Shown one piece after another: positions 1 to 6,233 of a stretch of 11,404 bases of DNA (position 1 is its first letter; each line of letters begins with the position of its first letter). The notes beneath the pieces were generated by a model. The model did no database searches. It saw only the letters and a list, made by a program, of their open reading frames with translations, and was not told the origin of the DNA. Source of the DNA: Deltaproteobacteria bacterium UBA6930. Lineage in GTDB: Bacteria; Myxococcota_A; UBA9160; UBA6930. The position numbers and the translations under genes are program-made. Location: positions 1-11,404 of the forward strand of contig DKAI01000124.1 of NCBI GenBank assembly GCA_002450755.1. The letters are read 5' to 3'.

Positions 1-146
1 GGCACCACCGTGGCAACGTCTCTCATTCCATCGTTACCCGGCACTGCAAATACTTTTGACACCATTGGACTCCTCGAGATTTTCCAAGAGAGGGCGTGCT
101 CTCGACCACCTGCCCCTATTACAAGAACTCGTATTTGCTCAGACAT
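1..146 (-). CDS. purD: Phosphoribosylamine-glycine ligase (GARS), N-terminal fragment cut by the window edge
   Basis: This is the 5' end of purD; the rest lies beyond the left edge. Translating the minus strand from the ATG at 146-144 gives an uninterrupted frame of 48 codons to base 3. It opens MSEQIRVLVIGAGGREHAL and continues through SPMVSKVFAVPGNDG. This is the classic GARS N-terminal domain: a beta strand, then the GxGGREHAL loop, then the VxxxPGNxG segment. PurD joins glycine to 5-phosphoribosylamine using ATP, the second step of purine synthesis, in the cytoplasm. A strong Shine-Dalgarno, GGAGG (complement of 152-156), lies 5 nt before the ATG and fixes the start. The gene follows alr on the same strand after 128 bp, so co-transcription is possible but not shown. 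The family is about 420-430 aa, so only about a tenth of the protein is visible. The assignment rests on a short but very characteristic stretch. Confidence 0.9.
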   Translation of the reverse strand, partial: MSEQIRVLVIGAGGREHALSWKISRSPMVSKVFAVPGNDGMRDVATVV

Positions 147-151
147 TTTTG

Positions 152-156
152 CCTCC
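152..156 (-). promoter_or_regulatory. Shine-Dalgarno of purD
   Basis: The minus strand reads GGAGG, then 5 nt (CAAAA), then the purD ATG at 146-144. It is a near-ideal ribosome binding site and decides the start of the truncated gene. Confidence 0.8.
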
Positions 157-274
157 GGATGACCGCGCACCAGACAACTATCCCAAGATCTCTTCCATGT
201 GAATAAGCCCTACTTCCGAAACGTCAAAAAATCTGCGCGAGTGATGCTAGCCAGCCGCAACTCCGCTCCCAATA

Positions 275-1405
275 TCAACTGTCGAACTTCCGTCCAACGC
301 GCTCTCCAATCCGAGCCAATATTTCGTAGGGAATTGTGCCCGTCGCCCTTGCGAAACTTTCGACGCCAAGCTCTGGGCCGAAGATTACCACCTGATCTCC
401 TATTGTTGCGGGATTATCGCCCAAATTCACTGTCGTAGAGTCCATCGATACTGCGCCCACGATTGGCACAACCCGTCCTTTATGCCAAAAAGATGCCTTT
501 CCCGAGGCATTCCGGGGTATCCCATCAGCATATCCAACAGGCAAAGTGCCAATTAAGCACGGCAGCTCTGTTTTGAATTGCGCGCCGTAGCCCACTCCTT
601 CCCCTGCAGGTAATCGCCTAAGAGAGACGATCTGAGTTACAAACTTCATCACGGGTCTAGGCTCGAAAGCCAAATCCAACAAATCGGGTCTCGTATTAGG
701 AACTACACCGTATAGGAGAATACCAGGGCGTACTGCGTTGCACCCCAGCCCCAATTCCTTTTGTGCAATTCCTGAGAGCAAAGCAGCCGAATTCGCAACG
801 TGAGTCTGCGGTACCTTGATATTTCTAGTACCCAGGCCCTTCAAAAACCTGGAAAATAGCCGCAGCTGATGCGTGCTAGGTCCAGGATCCTCTTCGTCCG
901 CACGGGCGAGGTGGGTATAAACCCCTTCTAATATTAACGGTCGGCTCTCCTCTATCTTCTGACAGAGGCTCGTAGCTCCCTCTAGTGGTACGCCAAGGCG
1001 GTGCATGCCAGTATCAACCTCGACTTGTACCCTGGCCTTTGTATGTCTTCTTGCAGCAACTCGCGAAAGCAAAGCCACCTCCTCGGGCCCATGGACAACC
1101 GTCACAAGACCCAAGGCAATTGCACTCTCTGCCTCATTTTCCGAATGAACTCCACCAAGTACCAGGGTCGTGGCCCGTATGCCTTGTTCAAATAACTCAT
1201 GCGCCTCCCAAACCGATGAGACTGCCAACGAACGGCAGCCTGAATCAATCAACCTCCTCGAAACCTGGACAGCCCCATGTCCATAGGCATTCGCTTTCAC
1301 TACTCCTATGACCTCTTGACTAGGTGCCAGGCGAGAAATCATTGCAAAGTTTGACTCAAGGGCGCCGAGATCGATATAGACTTTATTGGGACCGGATTCT
1401 CTCAC
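275..1405 (-). CDS. alr: Alanine racemase (PLP-dependent)
   Basis: Alr interconverts L- and D-alanine in the cytoplasm and supplies D-Ala for peptidoglycan. The 376-aa product matches the usual length of about 360-390. The PLP lysine is K37 in VVKANAYGHG. The second catalytic residue, the tyrosine of the C-terminal domain, is Y273 in GVGYGAQF. The substrate-binding Met-Asp pair is in GAVSMDSTT (M321-D322). The fold is an N-terminal PLP TIM barrel (to about residue 240) followed by a beta domain. The start codon is GTG (1405-1403), with AAGGAG 9 nt upstream (complement of 1415-1420); the nearby minus-strand ATG at 1437-1435 is out of frame. The gene is divergent from thiS with only 30 bp between the starts, and is followed by purD on the same strand. 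Nothing suggests decay. The biosynthetic (alr) and catabolic (dadX) types cannot be told apart by sequence; with no catabolic partner nearby, alr is the safer name. Confidence 0.95.
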   Translation of the reverse strand: MRESGPNKVYIDLGALESNFAMISRLAPSQEVIGVVKANAYGHGAVQVSRRLIDSGCRSLAVSSVWEAHELFEQGIRATTLVLGGVHSENEAESAIALGLVTVVHGPEEVALLSRVAARRHTKARVQVEVDTGMHRLGVPLEGATSLCQKIEESRPLILEGVYTHLARADEEDPGPSTHQLRLFSRFLKGLGTRNIKVPQTHVANSAALLSGIAQKELGLGCNAVRPGILLYGVVPNTRPDLLDLAFEPRPVMKFVTQIVSLRRLPAGEGVGYGAQFKTELPCLIGTLPVGYADGIPRNASGKASFWHKGRVVPIVGAVSMDSTTVNLGDNPATIGDQVVIFGPELGVESFARATGTIPYEILARIGERVGRKFDS

Positions 1406-1418
1406 CAGACTAGACTCC

Positions 1419-1447
1419 TTGTCGGCAGACGAACCATGCCGGATACT
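1419..1447 (+). promoter_or_regulatory. Candidate sigma-70-type promoter for thiSGE
   Basis: TTGTCG (1419-1424) and GATACT (1442-1447) are separated by exactly 17 bp. Each matches 4 of 6 consensus positions, so the call is modest. If real, transcription would begin near 1454. That is downstream of the ATG at 1436 and would make the ATG at 1466 the thiS start. Inference from pattern only. Confidence 0.25.
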
Positions 1448-1690
1448 TTGAAGCGATATACCAACATGAGAAATGCTGCAAACGACACCTTCGATATATT
1501 AGTGAACGGACAACCTCGCCAAATTAATAGCGGCGATACAATTACCTCACTTTTGAGAGACCTGTCCCTTGAGGGCCGAAAGGTAGCGGTCGCCATAAAC
1601 AGGTCCGTCATACCTCGGGGACAATTTGAAAGCTCGACCTTGGAACCAGGTGACCGGGTTGAAATTTTAGAAGCCGTTGGCGGCGGCTAG
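1436..1690 (+). CDS. thiS: Sulfur carrier protein ThiS
   Basis: ThiS is a small ubiquitin-fold protein. Its C-terminal Gly-Gly is adenylylated by ThiF and converted to a thiocarboxylate, the sulfur donor ThiG uses to make thiamine thiazole. The frame shows the family pattern: an opening strand (DILVNGQPRQI), a helix (TSLLRDLSL), the VAVAINRSVIPR segment, GDRVEILEAVGGG, and a diglycine at the very C terminus. From the ATG at 1436 the product is 84 aa, long for a family of about 66-70. The internal ATG at 1466 gives 74 aa and is at least as likely. Neither start has a clear Shine-Dalgarno, so the 5' coordinate is open. The gene is 17 nt upstream of thiG, its direct partner. No TPP (THI-box) riboswitch is visible in the short space before it. 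The ThiS identity is secure from the C-terminal signature and the neighbour. Confidence 0.93.
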   Translation: MPDTLKRYTNMRNAANDTFDILVNGQPRQINSGDTITSLLRDLSLEGRKVAVAINRSVIPRGQFESSTLEPGDRVEILEAVGGG

Positions 1691-1695
1691 TAAAT

Positions 1696-1701
1696 AAGGA
1701 G
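1696..1701 (+). promoter_or_regulatory. Shine-Dalgarno of thiG
   Basis: AAGGAG is followed by a 6-nt spacer and the thiG ATG. The 11-base string AAGGAGAAAGC recurs before a TTG codon at 4701, which is used below to choose the start of the second HtrA protein. Confidence 0.8.
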
Positions 1702-1707
1702 AAAGCC

Positions 1708-2484
1708 ATGTCTGAACCGGCATACACACTGGGGGAGTTTTCGTTCAATTCTCGGTTAATCGTGGGAACGGGCAAATATCCATCTTTAAAGGTCCAGCTA
1801 GAAGCTACTGAAGCGAGTGGAGCAGAACTTGTCACAGTTGCTCTTCGTCGGATCGACCCAAAAGCTTCCGAGGAGGAGAACGTACTGAGCTTTTTGCCTA
1901 AGGGGATGACTATCCTTCCGAACACCGCTGGTTGTTATTCTGTTGACGACGCTGTAACGACCGCCCATCTTGGACGAGAACTTTTCGGACACGGATTGAT
2001 GAAGCTCGAAGTCATTGGCGACGAGAGAACCCTCTTTCCCGACGTATCAAAGACAATCGAGGCGGCGAAGATCTTGGTAGAGGACGGATTCTCCGTTTTG
2101 CCTTATGTATCCGATGACCCAGTGGCATGCCAACGATTGGCCGAGATTGGTTGCCCTGCTGTCATGCCACTGGCTGCACCTATTGGGTCAGGTCTTGGCA
2201 TTCGCAACCCAGCGAATATCCGAATTATCCTTGAAACTGTTGAGGTTCCCGTGATTGTTGATGCTGGTGTTGGGACGGCTAGCGATGCGGCCGTTGCCAT
2301 GGAACTCGGATGTACGGCCATACTAATGAATACAGCCATCGCGAGCGCAAAAGAACCAAAAAAGATGGCGAACGCCATGCGGAAAGCAGTGAGTGGAGGG
2401 CGTCTCGCCTATGAAGCTGGACGAATACCTCGGCGCCTCCACGCCACTGCGTCAAGCCCGTTAGACGGACTCGCGAGCTTCTAA
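1708..2484 (+). CDS. thiG: Thiazole synthase ThiG
   Basis: ThiG condenses 1-deoxy-D-xylulose 5-phosphate, ThiS-thiocarboxylate sulfur and dehydroglycine into the thiazole phosphate of thiamine. The product is 258 aa, typical for the family. The TIM-barrel signatures are all present: LIVGTGKY near the N terminus, VALRR at 44-48, LPNTAGC at 70-76, the Schiff-base lysine K99 in KLEVIGD, LPYVSDDP at 131-138, MPLAAPIGSG around 153-162, VIVDAGVGT at 182-190, and ILMNTAIA at 205-212. The start is fixed by AAGGAG (1696-1701), 6 nt before the ATG. The gene follows thiS by 17 nt and precedes thiE by 11 nt, a standard thiazole-branch order. The enzyme that supplies dehydroglycine (ThiH or ThiO) is not in the window, so which one this organism uses is unknown. 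Confidence 0.97.
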   Translation: MSEPAYTLGEFSFNSRLIVGTGKYPSLKVQLEATEASGAELVTVALRRIDPKASEEENVLSFLPKGMTILPNTAGCYSVDDAVTTAHLGRELFGHGLMKLEVIGDERTLFPDVSKTIEAAKILVEDGFSVLPYVSDDPVACQRLAEIGCPAVMPLAAPIGSGLGIRNPANIRIILETVEVPVIVDAGVGTASDAAVAMELGCTAILMNTAIASAKEPKKMANAMRKAVSGGRLAYEAGRIPRRLHATASSPLDGLASF

Positions 2485-2495
2485 AGTCAGATACA

Positions 2496-3164
2496 ATGGC
2501 GCACCAAAGACCGATCCTCTTACTCGTTACTGACCGAACGTTCGTCGAAGGAACAGCCCTTTATCAAAATGTCAAAAAGGCCGTGGCAGGGGGGGTAGAC
2601 TGGGTTCAAATCCGCGAGAAGGAATTTACAGGACTCGAACTTACAAACCACGCTCGCTCAATTCAAGATGCAGCTAGGGAAGGCGCCAGCCAACGCCAGG
2701 GTTCAGTGAAAATCTTTATCAATCGATTTGTTGACGTGGCGATTGTCATTGGAGCCGACGGGGTGCATCTAGGGTTCGATGCGATGCCAAGTGCCGCTGC
2801 ACGCGAGCTTTTACCCAGAAATTCTCTCATAACGTCCGCACGTCATGATGTCGACGAGGTAATTCGGCGCAAAGACGAGCCTATCGATGCTGTTCAACTT
2901 GCGCCAATCTTCAATCCGATATCGAAGCGACCTGAACGAATACCTGCTGGTATCGAAAGCCTTAAAAAAGCCGTCAGGGCCGCACCATTCTTGAAAATTT
3001 TGGCACAAGGAGGCATAACCCCTGAAAACGCGGCCCACTGTATCAAAGCTGGTGCGCATGGCGTGGCAGTAACAGGTTCATTGTTACAGGCAAAATGTTC
3101 TAAAAAGCGAGCAGAAGAGCTACGGAGCGCAATCGACGGGGTCAGATCTAATTATGCTCCCTAG
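2496..3164 (+). CDS. thiE: Thiamine-phosphate synthase (ThiE/TenI family), divergent active site
   Basis: By family and position this enzyme would join HMP-pyrophosphate to thiazole phosphate to give thiamine phosphate. The 222-aa product is of normal length and shows the ThiE/TenI barrel: LLLVTDR at 8-14, VDWVQIREK at 34-42 (Q38, R40, K42 are the expected pyrophosphate/pyrimidine contacts), GADGVHLG at 86-93, LAPIF at 136-140, and AQGGITPEN with GAHGVAVTG near the C terminus. Several usual ThiE residues differ. The Asn-Asp pair reads N76-R77, the HLGQxD Asp is Ala (A96), and the GPxxPTxTK loop reads APIFNPISK (136-145), keeping K145. It is therefore either a diverged ThiE or a TenI-like relative (thiazole tautomerase). 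Position after thiSG favours a thiamine role. The ATG is 11 nt after the thiG stop with no clear ribosome binding site, which suggests translational coupling. Confidence 0.82.
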   Translation: MAHQRPILLLVTDRTFVEGTALYQNVKKAVAGGVDWVQIREKEFTGLELTNHARSIQDAAREGASQRQGSVKIFINRFVDVAIVIGADGVHLGFDAMPSAAARELLPRNSLITSARHDVDEVIRRKDEPIDAVQLAPIFNPISKRPERIPAGIESLKKAVRAAPFLKILAQGGITPENAAHCIKAGAHGVAVTGSLLQAKCSKKRAEELRSAIDGVRSNYAP

Positions 3165-3211
3165 AAGGTAGCTACAGGCGAAGTAACGATAAAGATTGTT
3201 ATTGTTTTGGG

Positions 3212-4594
3212 ATGGTCAGAGAAGTGAACACAAATATTTCTTTTTTTAAACAAAGGCTCTTAACGCTTTTCTTAATCTTGGGGACCACAATATCTTTCGG
3301 TTGTAGTGACGCAAGGGCAGATGATCCATTTCTTCGAAGGACCGCAACTGTTCGAGTCGTGGAAAAAGTAGGGCCTTCAGTAGTCAATATCACTACGGAG
3401 TTTGTAGAACGACGACGTCCCTTTCGAGGGGCCTTTGGGGATTCAGGCTTCGACCGTTTTTTTGAAGATTTCTTCGCTCCTCAACGACCTAAGAAAATTC
3501 GGAGTCTCGGCTCCGGGGTCGTAATTGACCGAGAAGCTCACGTCATTACGAACGAGCATGTAATCGCGCGAGCACAAACCATTCGAGTCACTTTGGGTGA
3601 TGGGAGAGAGTTCGAGGCTGCCTTAGTCGGAGCTGACCCAAATAACGATCTCGCTGTCTTGCAACTCGAAACGGACGAGATCGTGCCTTGGACCGCTCCG
3701 GGATCCTCACGGGACGTCCTGGTGGGTGAGCCTGTTATCGCTATCGGAAATCCCTTCGGGCTCTCAAATTCAGTTACCACAGGCGTACTATCGGCGATAG
3801 ATAGATCCATCCGTGCGGACCGACGAGTTTTTCACGGGTTTCTTCAAACAGATGCGTCTATCAACCCTGGTAATTCTGGTGGCCCGCTCCTTAATGCAGA
3901 GGGTGATCTAATAGGAATCAATACCGCGATATACGGTAATGCTGAGGGAATTGGGTTTGCGATTCCAATCGATGCAGCGAAAAGAGTTGTCGACGAACTA
4001 ATCGTAAGAGGAGAAATAGCCCCCGTTTGGCTCGGTCTCGAATTACAAGACTTAAATGACGATTTGCACGAGATCTTCGAATTGGGCGAAAATACATCTG
4101 GTGTTCTCATCTCTCAAATACGCGACTCTTCTCCTGCTCGCAAGGCGGGACTTAAACGCGGTGAATTACTAACCGAATTTGATGGAGTCTCTATTTCTTC
4201 GGCTCGACAATTTTATGATCTCTTGGTACGCGCTACGACCGGGCAAACCATCCGACTTAAGGCAAGAGGCAAAAAAGATACTCGAGTGGTTGAAGTGATA
4301 ACAGAGGAAATTACAGGTGACCAAATAGATTCCATGGGCTTACGACGGTTGGGGCTTCAGCTCGAGCCTAGAAATGAGGGAGGCTTTGCTGTTCTTGAGG
4401 TGAGAGCTGATAGCGGCGCGGGCAAAATTGGAATTGAGCCTGGAGATATTGTTGTTGGCATCAATGGAGAAGGTCTTACGAATCTCAGTGTTCTTCGTAG
4501 GGTCATTCTAGGCCTCCGTGGAAGGTCAGCAGCGCTGCTAATAGTTGTAAGAGGTCGAGGTCGGTACCACCTAACCGTTCCGCTTGGTGAGTGA
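3212..4594 (+). CDS. HtrA/Deg-family exported serine protease with two PDZ domains (first of a tandem pair)
   Basis: This is an envelope protease/chaperone that degrades misfolded exported proteins. The 460-aa product has an N-terminal export signal: a hydrophobic run at about 16-29 followed by C31 and an ARA site at 34-36. A trypsin-like domain spans about 45-265, and two PDZ domains lie at about 272-365 and 377-458. The triad is intact: H116 in TNEHV, D146 in NNDLAVL, and S222 in GNSGGP. The loop after the first strand (about 65-95) is rich in Arg and Phe. SFGC is a poor lipobox, so cleavage by signal peptidase I after A36 is at least as likely as lipidation. The start is uncertain: no clear Shine-Dalgarno precedes the ATG, and a GTG at 3224 is also in frame. 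It is 47 bp after thiE and 106 bp before a second HtrA. The sequence does not separate DegP, DegQ and DegS-like names; two PDZ domains argue against DegS. Confidence 0.92.
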   Translation: MVREVNTNISFFKQRLLTLFLILGTTISFGCSDARADDPFLRRTATVRVVEKVGPSVVNITTEFVERRRPFRGAFGDSGFDRFFEDFFAPQRPKKIRSLGSGVVIDREAHVITNEHVIARAQTIRVTLGDGREFEAALVGADPNNDLAVLQLETDEIVPWTAPGSSRDVLVGEPVIAIGNPFGLSNSVTTGVLSAIDRSIRADRRVFHGFLQTDASINPGNSGGPLLNAEGDLIGINTAIYGNAEGIGFAIPIDAAKRVVDELIVRGEIAPVWLGLELQDLNDDLHEIFELGENTSGVLISQIRDSSPARKAGLKRGELLTEFDGVSISSARQFYDLLVRATTGQTIRLKARGKKDTRVVEVITEEITGDQIDSMGLRRLGLQLEPRNEGGFAVLEVRADSGAGKIGIEPGDIVVGINGEGLTNLSVLRRVILGLRGRSAALLIVVRGRGRYHLTVPLGE

Positions 4595-4616
4595 AATCGG
4601 ACTTTTATAGAGATAG

Positions 4617-4645
4617 GGAACATCGTTGAGTGATCGAGCGTCTCA
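4617..4645 (+). promoter_or_regulatory. Candidate extracytoplasmic-stress (sigma-E-like) promoter before the second HtrA gene
   Basis: GGAACAT (4617-4623) and GTCTCA (4640-4645) are 16 bp apart. The enterobacterial sigma-E consensus, from memory, is about GGAACTT, 15-16 bp, then GTCTAA, so the matches are 6 of 7 and 5 of 6. Transcription would start near 4652. E. coli degP is a known sigma-E target, so the location makes biological sense. It remains a pattern match: ECF factors differ between phyla, and whether this organism has a sigma-E homologue is unknown. Confidence 0.35.
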
Positions 4646-4688
4646 TCTGCAAGAGACTTTGTAGGTTGAGACAATGAGGACTAGCCTT

Positions 4689-4694
4689 AAGGAG
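4689..4694 (+). promoter_or_regulatory. Shine-Dalgarno that selects a TTG start for the second HtrA gene
   Basis: AAGGAG is followed by a 6-nt spacer and TTG at 4701. The 11 bases AAGGAGAAAGC are identical to the ribosome binding site of thiG. The upstream in-frame ATG at 4674 has only a weak, purine-poor site. Confidence 0.6.
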
Positions 4695-4700
4695 AAAGCT

Positions 4701-6233
4701 TTGAATTACAGCCTTCCTTTCCAAAACTTCGCAAGGACGACGATTTTTTTGACCCTGGCCTTTCTGGGAGCAAACCTGATTGCCCTTGACCAGTTGAATT
4801 TTCAAGTACGGGCAAATGCAACCGACTTGTTCGGCCACAAAATGGAAAAAGTTAATGCCGAGAGTCAACTACCATTTTGGAAGGAAGGCGGCGAACGGCA
4901 ACCTTTTTCTCCTCCGAAAGGTGCTCCAGGAACCTTCTCGCACCTTGCTAGCAAAGCCTCTCCGGCTGTCGTGAACATACAGACCGCAAAAAAGCTCGTC
5001 CGCAACAGTCAGAGGAATCGCCCGAGACATCCGCTCGAAGAGTTTTTTGGAATGCCTTTCCCAAACGCACCAGAAGGAAATCGATCAGTTCCGAGTCTGG
5101 GAACAGGTTTCGTCATCTCTGAAGACGGCTACATAATTACTAATAATCATGTGGTGGAAGATGTGGACAAGATCGAAGTTAACTTCCTAGATGGAGAAAA
5201 ATTGCCAGCCACGGTGGTTGGTAGCGATCCTAAAACCGATATCGCCTTGATTAAGGTTGAAGTAGACAAAGGATTGAAACCACTGCCGCTTGGCGATTCC
5301 GAGAAGGTGGACCCGGGTGACTGGGTTGTTGCAATAGGCAATCCTTTCGGCCTAGGCCATACCGTTACGGCCGGAATAGTCTCAGCCAAAAGTAGAGTTA
5401 TCAATCCTGACCCAGACGCGAGGAGATTTGACGATTTTATACAAACCGATGCAGCTATTAACCCAGGAAATTCCGGTGGCCCCTTAATCAATCTTTTTGG
5501 AGAGGTCATTGGCATAAATACAGCAATCAACCCACGGGCCAACACAATCGGTTTTGCCGTGCCGGTAAATATCGCAAAAGACATTCTCCCCCAACTCAGA
5601 TTTACCGGCCGTGTCTCTCGAGGTTGGCTGGGTGTTTACATCCAAGCGATCGATGAAACGACCGCCGAATTAATGGAACTTGAGACAGGCAAAGGGGCCT
5701 TAATTTCAAAAGTGGAACCCGGTGGACCAGCCAGTGAAGCTGGAATGGAGCGAGGTGACGTGATAATAGAGTTTAATGGAGAGGAAATCTCCGAAATGGA
5801 ATCACTCCCGCGTGTGGTCGCAAGAACTCCCGTTGGAACAAACGTGAATGTCATCGTTCTTCGCAAAGGAAAACACAAGACTCTCACCGTGAAACTTGGT
5901 GAACTCGACGGAGAAGAACAAGTTGCCTCGAAGACTGATAGTTCAGGAGAACACGAAGCTTTAGGACTTACAGTAGGACTGTTGGATGAACGAACTGCTG
6001 AGCAACTTGGCCTCGAAAACTCGAAGGGAGTTCTCGTAAGACAGGTCGAACCCGAGAGCCCAGCCTCCATTGCAAAACTTCGCCGAGGCGACGTTATCTT
6101 AGAGGTAAATCAAAAGCCTGTACCGAGCGTCAAGGCGTTTAACGAAGCTACCAGAAACTCACCCAAAGGAACGCTTCTCTTAGTCCGCCGAGGGGAGGCG
6201 GAAATTTTTGTAGCGCTTAAGAAAAAGAACTAA
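4701..6233 (+). CDS. degP: DegP/HtrA-like periplasmic serine protease Do with two PDZ domains (second of the pair)
   Basis: This ATP-independent envelope protease/chaperone starts most plausibly at TTG 4701 (510 aa), behind a strong Shine-Dalgarno. An in-frame ATG at 4674 would add nine residues (519 aa). Numbered from the TTG, a hydrophobic segment at about 14-29 acts as signal peptide or anchor. A charged linker follows, with an ANA site at 38-40. The protease domain spans about 78-300, and PDZ domains lie at about 308-400 and 418-508. The catalytic triad is intact: H150 in TNNHVV, D180 in KTDIALI, and S258 in NPGNSGGP. Length and architecture match classical Do proteases better than the shorter protein just upstream. 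The two paralogues differ greatly in linker and PDZ sequence, so this is not a recent duplication. A candidate sigma-E-like promoter precedes the gene. Its stop codon overlaps that of convergent ligA. Confidence 0.93.
   Translation: MNYSLPFQNFARTTIFLTLAFLGANLIALDQLNFQVRANATDLFGHKMEKVNAESQLPFWKEGGERQPFSPPKGAPGTFSHLASKASPAVVNIQTAKKLVRNSQRNRPRHPLEEFFGMPFPNAPEGNRSVPSLGTGFVISEDGYIITNNHVVEDVDKIEVNFLDGEKLPATVVGSDPKTDIALIKVEVDKGLKPLPLGDSEKVDPGDWVVAIGNPFGLGHTVTAGIVSAKSRVINPDPDARRFDDFIQTDAAINPGNSGGPLINLFGEVIGINTAINPRANTIGFAVPVNIAKDILPQLRFTGRVSRGWLGVYIQAIDETTAELMELETGKGALISKVEPGGPASEAGMERGDVIIEFNGEEISEMESLPRVVARTPVGTNVNVIVLRKGKHKTLTVKLGELDGEEQVASKTDSSGEHEALGLTVGLLDERTAEQLGLENSKGVLVRQVEPESPASIAKLRRGDVILEVNQKPVPSVKAFNEATRNSPKGTLLLVRRGEAEIFVALKKKN

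Noticed and set aside
222..262. A T-run on the minus strand (complement of 226-231) after alr, suggesting an intrinsic terminator before purD.
   Set aside because: The only preceding inverted repeat is about 4 bp with a long loop. A TTGACG -35-like hexamer overlaps the run, but no convincing -10 follows at the right distance.
199..438. A 79-codon plus-strand frame at the left end.
   Set aside because: It lies opposite the 3' end of alr and the alr-purD gap, has a skewed composition, and resembles no family.
4640..4657. GTCTC / GAGAC inverted repeat with an 8-nt loop between the HtrA genes, as a terminator.
   Set aside because: The stem is only 5 bp and no real U-tract follows. It overlaps the candidate promoter -10 instead.
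5147..6070. Two long antisense frames (about 145 codons each) opposite the second HtrA gene.
   Set aside because: They are Ser/Thr/Pro-rich antisense reading of strongly biased codons, with no recognisable domain. Similar shadows occur opposite the first HtrA gene and clpB.
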